Positions 1 through 13,193 of a stretch of DNA of 64,000 bases are shown in pieces. This DNA comes from Pagrus major (Eukaryota > Chordata > Actinopteri > Spariformes > Sparidae). Within the stretch, counting starts at the first letter, position 1; every line of letters starts with the position of its first letter. Under the pieces are notes generated by a model. The model was not told where the DNA came from. It saw only the letters and a program-made list of their open reading frames with translations, and did not search any database. The position numbers and the translations under genes are program-made. The stretch lies in contig NC_133225.1 in the NCBI RefSeq assembly GCF_040436345.1, forward strand, positions 22,238,040-22,302,039, written 5' to 3'.

Positions 1-2304
1 ATAGTCATGTATGGACAACACCGCCTGTGTCACGCTCCACTCACCTGGTCTCACAGCTGCTCCTGATCACCAGTCAAGACTCTCCAGTACTCTACTCTGG
101 ACTGATTTCCTGTTGCCTGCCTCTGACCTACCCTCCTCATCTGATTCCTGGTCAACACATCAGCCTTCTGTCCCAAACCTTGAGATTTTCTTCTGCACCC
201 TTGGTTCCTGTTTTGCCTGTGGCTGCTTGGTGTTACTATTCTATGACAACTCTACAGTGTGTGAACTGAACTGTGTGTGTTTGGGCCAACGCCGCCGCTC
301 ACTCATCTGCTTCCCGTCCCAATTCGTCCTGCCGCATCAGCCGGTCTGCCAGTGACGCTGTGAAGAGACTGTGCTGGAGTATTGAACTGTTCTGTGTGCT
401 TATTACCTGCCTTGCCCTGTACCTGCTGAGTTTTGGCTTTAAACCTCATTACCAACTACTCCTGGTATCCTGTATGCTCCAGCTGGGTCCAAACACAACC
501 TATTACAGCCTGTCCTCATTAGAACAACAACCATATAACCACGACAACCAAGAAAACAGCGTATTACATTTGAATTGTTTGTCGTTAGGCGACGTGCTCT
601 AGCGGCTGTAGTCATTTTTACAGCTGCAAAGGAGGTGAGGGGTGAGGAGAAGTGGTATAAAGGGTGAAAAGTCTGTATGTGGATGAGGTCGGGCTGTCGG
701 GTTAAATAAGCACTGACTGTCATTCAGAAGACTGTTCGTGTCCAGTGTGCAACTCTGAGTTGTTTTAGTTGTACATAATGTAATTGCAGTTACTCATGTT
801 AAGTAAGTACATGTGTAACAGAAGTTACAGAGGTAACATAGTGATTTAAACCCAATCACAGGAAGCATACACCTTCCTCTTAAATGTTTGACTACTGGGC
901 GTAGTCCTGGCTAAATATATATTGTAGACCAATATATAACACAAATAATGAACCTATGATTGTTCCAACCCTGCACACCTACACAGCTGCTGTGATGCTT
1001 CCTCTATTTCCATCAGACAACAATATTATTCTGTCATCTCTGAAGTTGTTTTGGGAAATGGCCTGTAAGTGCTTTGAGTGCTAATGGGTCTGTATTGATA
1101 AACCTTTGTGGGAGGGCCGAGCCAAATATCGATCACACATCTACATGAGGTTCAGTGAAAGCTCTCAGCAGAGTAGTTTACATTAAGAGGTCAGGGGAGA
1201 AAAAACAGATGCTCATTGACAGGAAGGTTGGGAGGTTTTAGGGTTTTTGGGAAAGGAAAGTGACAGATTTTATCCAAAGGATCAAGAGGTCACACAATGA
1301 AGAGGATCTTCTGCTTCCCTATCTGACAAGGGGATAAAAACACAAGCAAGAAGATTTAAAATATCTTTAATCATTGGATAAGCTTGTATAATTTACATAC
1401 TGCATAATATAATTCTCCACATTAATGAACATAATCACTTATTTGTTGAACTTTTCCACTTCACAAAGAAAAAAATATCATTTTTTTCTCCGGACACATT
1501 GCATAACAAAATAATAAAATAAATGCATCGTACCATGGAAATAAAACAATTCCACTCGCTCAAGCAGGATATTGATTGGACTGATCCAGTGAACTGCAGT
1601 CGGTCTCTGTGGCCTTTATCTTTCCATCCTCTCGGCTTTGTGTTGCCTAAGTTGAGTTTTGGACCGGCCTCAGAGCCCAGTGTGCACTCAGTGGGGTTTA
1701 TTTCAATTCACTTCCATTTCTTTGAGCAGTTTGGGATGTGAACAAAACACACACACAGGGATAAAGTATAAATACGATTCAAGGAGAGGAAATGCTTAAC
1801 GGCCTCTTTGAGGAGCTGTCAGGTACCTAGAGACCAACATCAGTCCCGGGATAAGTTGTGCTCGTGTGTGTTTGTGTATGTACAAGAGGAAGGAAGGAAA
1901 CAGCAGGGCACCGGGGGTGGAAGCTTCCTTTTAGCTGCATGCTGTGTGCTCACTGTTTATCCCACTATTCAGCCTCCAGGGACACACAACCAGTCTTTTG
2001 GATTAAAAAAAAAAGGCCAAAACTTGCAAGAAGAAGGGCTCTCGACAGAATTTCAGGTGGTTTACAGAGAGGGTGGCTAACCTGTCTACTGTCGGAGGCT
2101 TGAAATGTTACACAACAGTATTAATTCCTCCCTTTAGAATCGTTATTAAATAAGAGAAAGTGTGTTTTGAGCTCTTAATGGCACAGAAAAGTTTAAAGAG
2201 AGCAATTAAAATTGTTTTATTACTGTCTTTTTAATGCATTGATTGTTTTCATTCACTTTGTAAAGTGTTGTTATGATGACCTGAAAGGCGCTTATATATA
2301 AAAT

Positions 2305-2348
<44 letters not shown>

Positions 2349-5300
2349 CAACCAAATCACCAGAATAAATGTTGGAAATGTACGTTTCTGCAAGCCACAT
2401 CTGGAGTACAGTTTTTACAGCATATGGAAAATAAATATGTGCAATTGTTTCAGAGATATGTTCAAAGTGTTTGACTGTTGCCAGACTATAATGAAAAGGT
2501 TTATATCGCCGTGTTGGTGTTGTTCCTAGAACATAAGAATCAATGTTGCTCAAGGACTATCATTAACTTTTGAGCAACTTGTTCTGGCTGAGTGGGGTTT
2601 GTACACTTTTTACTTTTACACTAATTTCAAGTATCATTTTCTGTTTCTTTTCAGTTTTCTGTCGATATTTGGTTCAGTTCAGGCAACAAAATTACTTGGT
2701 TAGGTTTAGGAAATCATTGTGGTTTGACTTAAAATAGAGCCTTTCACATCATCTAACACGTGTTATTAGGAATAGCTTCTCCCATGTGTGTAATTTTCAG
2801 GTCCCACCGAGTCGCTAAGCTGTGACATTACAAATACGTGATTGGTCAGTTGCATCACAGCGATATCAGATTGCGCATGATGAAATGGTTGCCACTTTCT
2901 AATAAAGCACCCTCAATAAAAAGTTTATAAACTGTACCAACGCTTTTAGCTCAGTTGTAAGCATTAAGTAGAATGATTTTCAGAAGAAGAAGAAGAAGAT
3001 CCCACCGGCTGGTGTTTTTTCTTCGTATTTATGTTTGGTAATGATGCAGTTAAATGTTTGTGATCCATCCATTAATGATCATGAATTTCTAACTTTCTAG
3101 AACTCCATCACATCTGCTGTTGTAAATGATAATACGCCATTAAAAAAAAGATTTTAATAATCAAGGCTGTAGTTATAAGTGTCGTAAGTCCTCTAATGCC
3201 CTTTTTCTTCCAGGATTCATTACAAACTATCTCTGAAGGTGTTAAAGGTCATTCTAATGGTTATTGTTCTGGCTCTGTTGAAATGCATCACCAGTACTCT
3301 TGTCATCTCTTTCATCTCATCCTGCCATCACTCAAACAGTACTGCTATACTACCACTGGCACTGCACTAAACATTGTTTTATGCAGCCACAAGAGCTGAA
3401 GCATACTCGCTCTCATTGTCATGGGAACCATGTGGATATCCACTCGTCTATGTAATCATACTGTTTGTCTTGTGCCCAGAATAGCTGGAGGGTGCCTGGC
3501 ACCTGGAGCCAAGGCAAACACATCACGCACTGGGCATCTGATAAATCCTGGACTTTATAAAAGGAGAGAAACAGAAGGACTTAAAGGAGCAGGCCTGCTG
3601 TGTTTCCCTCCATACCTTCAAAAAAAATCTGGAAAGTGAGGAGAAGCTTTCATCTTCAACTGAAGGGTTTTTTCCACAAGTGTGCCAGTTACTGACACTT
3701 CCATTCTTATCCACGCACAGAGGAGTTAGTATCCCTCTTTCAAAAACAATCAGGCCACCAGCCATTTCTCCTGGCACCTACATTCCCATTAAAACTCTGC
3801 CAGTGAGTGGTTTAAAACAATGTACATGTACCTATTTTAAACTGGACGTTCTCAGTGAAAACACATTACAGCATCTCGGGCTACAGTATGGCTTCAGAGA
3901 CACACTATAGCTGGATGTAATGTGTTTTACAGGTTTGTTCCCTGCTCTGAAATCTAGTTTTCCCCCCATATGGCTCGTCTAATTTGGAAAGAAAACCACA
4001 AACTAGCGGAGCAGACAGTCTCTTTGGCATGCAAGGTTGCTTTACAGCCAACACACATGTCAAAAAGGGATGGAGGTTTCAAATGACTTCATGTCTATAT
4101 ACGGTGGCTGGATGATATACCATGGGTGAAATACTTATCCAACGATGGATAGATGTTATTTGAAGAGATTTAGAGGGGAAGGAGATCACCGGGACAGATT
4201 TTTAAAATGTTCCAACTCGTACAAGAGTTCAAGGTCCAGTCTGAGCACAGTTTTCCCCTCCTGTCTCCAGGACTGGCCAACAGTCGCTGTTTCTGTGGTA
4301 CCGGCTTTATGGTGCTGTCTCCAGCAAGAGGGCATTGTGTGTGCATGATGTGTGCGTTGGCACAGACTGAACATTTCCACCGAACCAGTGTGGTGGTGGA
4401 AAGAGGGATGAAAAGAAAGGCAGGAGGAGGCGAGAGGAAACACTTTAGTGGCTCAAACAAATGGAGGTGCTGAGTTTAACATCTCACTGTAGCTGCCAAA
4501 AAAGTTTGCATTGCTTCTCAGGGAGACCTAGCAAAAAGTGAGTTGACTGAAGATGATCGAAAGTTGACATGTTTTAATAACTAGATGCATTACGTGTCAA
4601 TGCAAGCAGTAGCAGTTAACAAGAAGTTAAATCTTTACTACATGATGTGAAAGAGCCATCGACAGTTCGCTAAACGCCTCTCCCAAACACAACAGGCCTG
4701 TTTGTCTCTATTCAAGTAAGCTGTGGGCTAAATCGGAAATTAGCTAACTTGTTGGGCCAATAATGCGGAAGATCTGGGTAATTCTATATTCGGGATGTCA
4801 AGCTTTTTTGGCTTCATGCTCACTGAGCAGCTTTCATAGGAATTAATAGGGCTCCACCTCCGAGATCTGTAGATCCAATCTGTACCGAGATTTCCCTCGT
4901 TAGACCGCGAGCCGTCAATTTGGCGGTTCAAAAAATGATTTAAATGTCCTTGTTACAGTGCATGAAATGTATGAAAAGCTAGGCCAGGACTTTCAGGATG
5001 CAAAGGGACAGGGCTGGGTACTGAACCTTGGTTATACTTTTTTTGGTGCTGACTGAAATGAGTCCATACGTATTGAAAACCTGGCATTGCTGGCAGTATC
5101 AAAACTTTTATATTGTATCAGCACTAGCATTAGGAGGTTCCAAACACTTCCCAACACTACTAATTGTATAATTTGAGCCGTGCAACAATTTAAGGGGTAC
5201 GGAGCACAAATATAACACACCTTGCCTCAAACATCAGCCTGTTCAGAAGGTCATGAAATGAAGGAGAGTGTGTAAGTCCCAACTTTTAAGAGGAGCTTTT

Positions 5301-6366
5301 TTTGACATGGTATACTGTAACATATACAGCGATGAGCTGATTATGTAATATGTTTCCCTCCGTTTATCAAATGTGTTGCACTGTCCCGACAGCATTAACA
5401 TGACGAACTGCTAGAAGATGTTGTAACACTGATGAATGAGCTGAAAACTCTCAAAAACCACTGGGTCTCGTCTAGTCTTATCCAAACTTTGACGGGCCAG
5501 CTGTGCTCAGCCAGTCAGTCTCTCACACACACAAACACACATCCTCGCTCTCTGTCAGTAGCCGTGGAAACTCCTGAAGAACAGACAATAATATTTGATT
5601 TCATTTGCTGAGAAGAGGCTGCTTATGTAAGCCGCTAGAAAGGCTTCAAGAAATATTGCTTTTCTTCTCTGATTGTGTTAAGTCTTCCACGCATTTCTCA
5701 CGATTTAACCAATAAAGCTCTCAGCACAGGGCATGCAATATCCACCCAGCCAGCATAACACATTTACCAGTCGACACTCACACGGCGAGAGCACACAGAC
5801 TTTTGGTTGAGCCAATTTGTACACGCAAGCAGAGGCCCGGAGGAGGCAAAAATAACAAAGTCAGTCAAAAAACCTCAGATTATCATAACAACAGTGCAGT
5901 CATCTTAGGAGGGAAACAGGCATATGTAGTTCAGGTTTACACCAATCAGGCACGACATCTGCTTATAAACACAGGATACCAGAACGCTTCAAACAGAAAG
6001 AAAATTCAGCCATATTCAATATTTGCCTACAAACCAGTCACATCTAGTACCTGATGCACAGAGCAGCTGTATTGCGATTCAGTGAATATACAATATTGCA
6101 GATGGTTGGTTATTAGCTCCACAAAGACACAAATACTAACAGTGGTACATTATTTCTCAATGAGGGAAACGTTTACTAGCTGTGGTGCTCCATCTTCTAT
6201 TTTTTTATATCCTCTACTTTTTGTTCAAGTTAACTACGAGTTTGGGGAGTAACACGTTCACAGATTCCATCAAATGGTGCTTAATACTTATGTTTCACTT
6301 TTTTTCAATTCTTAGTAAAGTAATACTGTCTGTAACCTTATAACCACATCTGTTTATACAATCAAT
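1..6366. other. Gene-free left flank
   Basis: I see no supported gene here. Open frames are short, use non-ATG starts or lack recognisable domains. Roughly the first 520 bases are C/T-rich and resemble the 3' non-coding part of a fish retroelement, but I cannot classify them. An ATT microsatellite lies at 2306-2345, directly after a short sequence resembling the tail of a fish retroposon. A short GAA run lies near 2983. Confidence 0.5.
2306..2345. repeat. (ATT)n microsatellite
   Basis: About thirteen ATT/TTA units are seen directly. The preceding bases (GGCGCTTATATATAAAATG) resemble the end of a short retroposon, whose tail may have seeded the array. Confidence 0.9.
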
Positions 6367-6370
6367 TTAA

Positions 6371-7438
6371 CCCTTTCATGCATGGTGTTCACAACACTGG
6401 TCAGACATTTGGGAGCAATTTTTAACCATTTAAGCTGGAGTACCATGCCCCAACCAGCCCAAAGCCTTGTCCACATTTACATTTGATTATTTTCTTTGTA
6501 CCTGTTCGTCATTTTGAGATATGACATCACACATTCAAAATGGCAGGAGGATGAAGAGATGCAGCAAGTACCTCTGGAGTAACTGTTACATCATTTTATT
6601 CTTCTTTTCTGAGATAAACAGACTAGTAAAGAGTTATTTTTAACTACATAGGGTGTCAAAAATACTTTCATCCAGGTTTTAGAAAGATTTTTCTTGTATG
6701 TTTTTTTTCCTTTGGTTGAAAATACATCTGTCCACTCCGGTGGATGTTACGGCCGAAGGATATACTCTGCCTATTTAGATGCGCCCTTATATTTGAATTG
6801 AAATTATATTATTTACAATTGAATAGTTTAATTTAACAGCAATATTTAATATCTTTCAAATTTTCTAAAAAATAAATGGTAGTATCGCTTCCTGGGCTCA
6901 TATTCAGTTTGTCAGAGATGCTCTTTGGACAGTGTCTCTGACACTGTCTTTAAAACTATTAAAATGCCTTCTTTGACATGGCATGGTCATGTTAGACCTT
7001 AAAAACACGGCATCAAGTCTTCCGCAGGGAGCCAAACAGATCTCGAGGAACAAAGGACCCTTTCATAACGGTAATCCACCAATAGGAATCTTACACCTGA
7101 ATCTGGGGGTTGTGGCCTAGAAAGACTGTTGGTGTATACAGACTCCGATTGTATTTAAATATAGGCCCAGTTGTTACCCTTTGGCGCATAATGTCCACTG
7201 GAGTGGACCAAAATCTGGATAAAAGTATTTCTTACATCTCTTATTTAGTTGAAAAATATTGTTTTTTTTACTGTCTGGTTTTCGATAATTAAAAGATTTA
7301 ACAATTTCTTCTGAATCACGTTTTATACCGTTAATGCACGGTGTCCACTGCGGTGGGCGCTGATGCAACTCCTTACAGAATATTGAAAAAAAATTATTGG
7401 CAAAGATATTATGATTTAATAATCCATGCATGAAAGGG
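6371..7438. mobile_element. piggyBac-like non-autonomous DNA element
   Basis: The 1068-bp segment begins CCCTTTCATGCATGG and ends with its exact reverse complement. The left flank is TTAA and the right flank TTCA, so a TTAA target duplication with one later change is likely. CCC...GGG ends and TTAA targets fit the piggyBac superfamily. There is no transposase frame. The interior has repeated short hairpins built on GTCCACT/AGTGGAC near 6730, 7193 and 7343. The superfamily call is an inference from the termini. Confidence 0.6.
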
Positions 7439-8176
7439 TTCATTTGTGGGTTTATAGGGGAAACATTGTTCTTCTACTAACTTCAATGAATCAGAACAGC
7501 TCTATCAGTGCTGCTAGTGGTGGAGTTAAAGGTGGTGTTGATTGTAGACCCACCACAGTATGAATAGAGTAAATAATTAGATCCCAGAGCGATATTCTTT
7601 GATGGGGGTCCACAAATGTTATTGTGCCTCTAGGTTTTATTCATAGATAAGTGTAAGTAGAGGGATTGGCGTATATATTTATTTTTCCACATTAAAAGAT
7701 CAAATTATAATTTAAATCTTCTCATTTACATTGGCTTATGCTCAGTGTCAGTCAATCTGAAATCATGTTTCAGCTCTCTGGCAGATCATCTCACTGTGCT
7801 TCTGAAAAGAAAAGGACAGAAAAGAAGAGAGAAGAGGAAAAAATCAGGGAATGCCAAGAAAGACCCTGAGAAAAACTATGACACAGGATTTTAAAATTGA
7901 TTTTGCTAAGTTTGTTTGAGGCAGCCCAGTTTGGCTAAATATGGTCAAAATCCTGTAATGTGCATCCACCTTAGTACTGACATCAATGTTTAATAGAAAG
8001 TTAGTGCAGTCACAGGAGGGAACAACAGGACAAACTCTGTCTTTCAAACCCAGTGTCATTCAACAAGGAAAGCCTCACTATGTGCATTTACAAACAGCAG
8101 TTCGCTCTTCTTCTGTCCTTCAGTGATCTGATCTTTGTAACATGAGAGGCTTCATCCCCCTCTCTTATTATCCTTC
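7439..8176 (-). other. Probable lurap1 3' untranslated region
   Basis: No other gene is visible between the lurap1 stop codon and the DNA element. On the minus strand a canonical AATAAA signal falls at 7641-7636, about 540 bases after the stop, so the mRNA may end just below it. The length of the untranslated region is an inference. Confidence 0.35.
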
Positions 8177-9055
8177 TTACAAAAACGTCACATCTTCTTG
8201 CGATTGCACCCACCGCCAGTGCGCGTCATACTCCAGATGCATTTTTCCATTCATTTTGCAAGTATCCAAGTCGATCTTTCCGTTTTTGTAAGGTTTGAGT
8301 TTGGGGCTCTGGTTGGTTCCCAGTTTCTCGTTGAGGCCGTTGCGGGTCGGGCTTCCTGTTTTCATGGTTGGTTTCTCCAGGACGCCGTTAGCCTTGACAG
8401 ATTGTGCCTGGGTGTTGCCCTTAGAAACTGGGCTTCCTTTACCTGCCTCTGGAGCCTTGGACCAGACCGGAGCGTCTTGCTTTGGGCTCTCAGACTTGGT
8501 TTGGGGAGAGCTGACAGGAATAGCTGGTTTCCCAGTCCCAGTCCCAGTAATGCCATTTCCAGTGATAGCACTGGTAACCACAGTCCCTGGTCCACCTTTC
8601 ACCTCCGACCCATTTCTAATCCCAGTTCCATTTTCATTTGCCCCAGCCCGAACCCCACTAACAGACCTCAGCCCTGTCCCGGCTGCTGTGACCGTGGCCC
8701 CGGGGCCTCCCCCTGTCCTGCCCCCAGCAGTAGCCTCTGAGACCAGCGGCGTGGTGGAGCAGATGACCGACTCCGAGCTGGAGGGGCAGTACTCATCCAT
8801 GTCATCCGCCAGCGTGTCCAGGTAGCTGCCGATGGAGATGTTGTCCAGCTTGTCGTTCGGGTCCTGCAGGCTGCTCCAGGAGCCTCTCCAGGAGGTGTCG
8901 GGGCCCTCACCCAGGCTGTACTGGCTGCTGGTCAGGCTGCTGCAGCGGCTCGTCAGTGTGCTGCGCTCCTCCAGCAGCCATTTTACTGCCTCGATGCCTT
9001 CATGGACGGCCAGCAACTGCTGCAAGATCTTCACGTCCACCGAGCGCAAGTGAGC
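8177..9055 (-). CDS. lurap1: LURAP1 (leucine-rich adaptor protein 1), exon 2
   Basis: This is the last coding exon (292 residues plus stop) of the adaptor known in mammals as LURAP1/LRAP35a. That protein links MRCK kinase to myosin 18A in lamellar actomyosin flow and is reported to activate NF-kappaB. The acceptor AG is at 9057-9056, and phase 0 joins exon 1 exactly. Family hallmarks are the leucine-rich stretch DVKILQQLLAVHEGIEAVKW (residues 78-97), a Ser/Thr block with SLTSSQYSL, an ISIGSYLDTLADD motif and the terminal DVTFL. The full protein is 363 residues against 239 in human. The excess is a Gly/Thr/Ala/Ser-rich segment (about residues 178-275) between the conserved head and tail. The ending AHWRW...DVTFL favours LURAP1 over LURAP1L. 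Confidence 0.9.
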   Translation of the reverse strand, partial: AHLRSVDVKILQQLLAVHEGIEAVKWLLEERSTLTSRCSSLTSSQYSLGEGPDTSWRGSWSSLQDPNDKLDNISIGSYLDTLADDMDEYCPSSSESVICSTTPLVSEATAGGRTGGGPGATVTAAGTGLRSVSGVRAGANENGTGIRNGSEVKGGPGTVVTSAITGNGITGTGTGKPAIPVSSPQTKSESPKQDAPVWSKAPEAGKGSPVSKGNTQAQSVKANGVLEKPTMKTGSPTRNGLNEKLGTNQSPKLKPYKNGKIDLDTCKMNGKMHLEYDAHWRWVQSQEDVTFL

Positions 9056-12000
9056 CTGCGGACAAAAGATATGGATGAAATTAAAAAGAGACGATAAAGT
9101 TTTGTAGTTTGCAGTTAGTAATGGATAAAAAATGTTTTATATGAGAGGCAGACAAGCTGTGAGCCTGGAGAACCACCAGGACTCTGCAGATATTTATTTT
9201 AAGCATTCAGGTTTGGCTCCACACACAAGTGCAAACACCATTATAATGCTATTAAACCTTTGCAGATTACCATAATTGGAAGTAAAGTATAACAAAAGCT
9301 GGCGAGTCGAGTGTTTGCTGCAACCAATGTGGAAACATACAAGGTAACGGTAGAGGGGAAAAAGCTCAGAGATGGAAATAAAACAGAAAGAGGCACAAAC
9401 TGGTAAAAGAGAGAGAAGAAGGTTTAGAGAAGTGTTCTGTAGGTGGTGGATAAAGCTTTTAAAGAAGTGTTAACAGGGAAATTTGACCAAACTAACTCTG
9501 CAGGAGAAGTCAATAAGAGATGGAAATTATATACACTGTGAAGTATGACACATTAAATTAGACAAAAAAATCTTTGAAAAGTCTAAATGTCCTATAAATG
9601 ATCATGATGTCATCTGGTATAATACATAAAATAATAATCGATCAGAAATAACAGCGCTGCTGTCTTCTAATGTGATCTGTCAGTGTGTTGGGGGGAGTAG
9701 AAATGATGAATAAGAGGAAAAAGACAGTTGCGGTCATGGAAAATTCCTCCCCAGAAGACATTAGCAGAGGTCTGCGGTGCAGCGCATGGCCAAGAGGTGA
9801 TATATGGCAGCAACATTTAAAGCTTGGCCTCATGATATCCACCCCTCTCTGCAGATAACCAGTCTCTTTCTCTCGTCTTTCAGTATCTCCGTTTCCTCCA
9901 CGTAATATTTTTTTCCTTTATTACTTTTCTGTCTCTGTGGCCCCACAGACGGTCAGTGCCTCAGTCTGTCTCTGTCTGTAGCTTTGTTTTCTGGGTTCAG
10001 AGTTACATAGTTTATAAACAGTTTATATTATCGTGTGATGTTTGTGTCTTATGTCTCACATAATCATCAGGTTTCATACACAATTATACTTATAATATCC
10101 AGTTGGGTCAGAAAGTCTGAGACCACGTCGAAAATACCTCTATTTTGCATTTGTTTCGAGTTTAATACCATTTTTTTCATTCCAAATGATCGTATAAGCC
10201 TAAAAATATGAGTGAAAAGAATGATGAGAGTGGTCAAGTGCATGCCATCTATTAAACAAAGTATTTGTGCCTTGTTACTTCCCACCTCTGCTTAAATATT
10301 ACAGCAAAAGTGGAATATATATGGTGACAAACTGCACATGTGGCAGTTCTACCAATGTTATATGGAAGTGCAGGGACCTTGCGACCTTTGCCCTCTGACC
10401 TCCTGGTGTCTTTGTATACCTCCCTTATTTCCTATACTGGGTCCTTACACCCCTTTAGGTTATGTCAATACAACAGTGGAGAGGAACGTATTGATCCTCC
10501 CCACCTGCCAACCAATTTATCTCCTGCTCCTGTATAATGTTAGTATTGAGGGATTATTTCTCCAGTTCAGTGAGCCAATAATGTGTCATTGTAGATTTAG
10601 TCGGTGTGGTTTTCTGTTAAAAAACTCAACAAAACAAAAACTCCCCTTGTCAGTGTGCTTAAGAATCTGAGATTCTTCCATCAGCAAAGGAAACACTGTG
10701 TATGTACAGAAGAGAACAGAGAGCACTGCTGGCTGTGGGGTAAAACTACTTGAGCTCATTTAGTCATCTCCAATTCAGTGTCTTCTCCTCATCTTTCTCA
10801 TTATCCGGCCCACTGTAGTTAAACCGTCATGCTGTGGATGGGTGATTTAGATGAGTGGTTTCCAAACTGTGGGTGCCCCCAAAGGGTCCCAAGATAAAAC
10901 AGAGAAGTCACATGATTTTTTTACTCTTTACGCCTCTAAAAATCCTTCAAATGATACAATCAGAGAAGAAAAATCCAACTTTAGTTGCTCACTACGTATG
11001 TCCACATTCAGGTCATAACCTTTGATGATGGCTCACCAGGCGCTTCATTTCACAAAGTTTAGGAGCCATCGTTTAAGATAAAACTGCATCTTCATCTTGA
11101 GAACGTATGGCTTGGCTCCTGTTATTTACTGCCAACTATTTTATTCAATTGTCATCACAGCTGATTGCAATATGGACCTACATCATTGGCTGCAACACTG
11201 TCACTCAGTCTGATTGCCTTGAAGCATTTAAATTTCTTGTTTATGTGACTTTAGAGGATTCAGATTAAGTCCCTCGAGGATTACTCAAACCTAAACCATA
11301 CCCACCACAAGCCAAACCCCAACTGTTACACAAACCTAAACCAGCATGACTTTCATTCTGACCAAATGCCAAGTCTTCATCCAAAAATACACAAATGGTT
11401 AAGCTGTGGTGACCAACTTTTTGTACTCACTGGGAGAAGAGTACCCACGAGGCTGAAACCCAGTTTTTCAGACTACAGTGCTAACATGTGCTTTAGTGAA
11501 CTCAGTGTATGTAGTCTCAGAAGGAACGGGGCTCTGCCTCTGGCGCTGTATCCAGATTTCCCTTATTAGATACACAGGAGTTAGTCATGCTATGGTAATC
11601 TCTATCTGCTCATTCATCCCATCCATCCACCTTTACTGTACATTAAAACACACTTTTAGCACACATCGCATGGTTGCAGGAAGGAGTCGGCACACAAAGA
11701 AGAGGAACTGAAGAACCACAGCGTTCTGTCCGTGTGTGCCTGTGAACTCGCTGACGTTCTGGGGCACAGTCAGACATTCGGGGTGGGGTTCAGGTTTGAG
11801 GTTTGAGGTCTTTTAGCTGGCAGAGACTAAGCGCTTAATGAGGGTGGCAGTAAAAGCAGCTCCATGCCTGTCAGCGCTGAGGTGGCACAATGCTAACGAA
11901 GCTGAGCGCTATAACAGTCTGTGCTGCTGACAACATACCTCCACTACATTCACTCCGCTTCATATTCTATTCAGAAAAAACACTTAAGACGGATGTGTAT

Positions 12001-13147
12001 CCTAAAAATATCCCAAACCAAAACTATCTGTATCCACTATAACCTGTAGACTGCTAAATTAGACATGTTAAAAAGCTTCATAATGTTCGCCTGTAATATG
12101 TTTGAGAGCACTGACTGTACTGGAATACTATGTTGTTCTTTAGTTAACCTACAACTAAGCAGTAACTCATTTGATAAATGATTAAACGCTTAAGTCATTT
12201 CTCCTGGTTCCAGCGTCTCAATGGTGAGGATTTGTTGCTTTTTTGTGTTTTATGATATTAAACTGTATATCGTTGAGTTTTATTGTGGACTAAGAAATTC
12301 TGATGAGCATTTTTCAAATTTTTATGACATTTTAAAGACCCTTTATTGATCAGCTGTTCAAGAAAATAAGTGCTGGACTAATCATTAGCTGCAGCCCCAG
12401 ATTTTTTAAAGATATATCTTGGCATACAGAAAGTACACATAGTGAACTGTAATACAGTTCCCAAGTCGATAAATAAATAATAAAATAAAACATAAAATAA
12501 AAAAACAATTGGCAATGTAACAAAAAAGCCAGATTATTTCCTTTTACTAACTTAAATGCAAATCTAGTGTTTCTTGTGGTTTAATTAACAGTATATCTTC
12601 TTTTATTCTTAAAATCAGTTATTGTGATAGTAAAAGACAAAGATGATTACACATTTTGCAACTGAATAAACATGCAAATCGTGCTTCATCGTTTTTGCCA
12701 AATTCAATCCAAAATGCCTACATGCCTGACTTATTGCCGTCAGTGATATCTGTTTGCATGCCAACTGTGTCGTACATTGTGTGTAATGTTGTTGTTCCTG
12801 GAGCAAATTCTTTCATCTCCATTATTTCCATTATTTCCAGATTTATAATGGCCTCTAATTAAGCGATGAAGTCAAACGTGCTCATTATAGTGTGGACCCA
12901 GTCTGATGGAAAAGGCCAAACTGGGGTCAAGAGGTTTCCATGTGAGATCAGTCAGGATGAGTGAGCGAACATCAAGAGCTAAGCAGCCTTGAGGACTGAA
13001 ACACCATTAATCATCTTTTATCGTTTTTGTGCCATCGGTGTTCAGCCAAACAGATTTCAGTTTCCAACTCAGGCACGAGGCCAAGCGACGTCTGGCTGAT
13101 CCATAGGATTCTGGAAAGATCATCTTCCTGCCTTTTATATGAGGTAC

Positions 13148-13152
<5 letters not shown>

Positions 13153-13192
<40 letters not shown>
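13153..13192. repeat. (TG)n microsatellite
   Basis: About 20 uninterrupted TG units inside lurap1 intron 1. Confidence 0.95.

Positions 13193-13193
<1 letters not shown>

Noticed and set aside
1..520. Possible LTR or retroelement 3' end at the left edge
   Set aside because: Only general resemblance was noted; no termini, primer site or coding frame could be shown.
8198..8825. Long plus-strand open frames opposite lurap1 exon 2
   Set aside because: They are antisense shadows of the low-complexity coding sequence and have no domain of their own.
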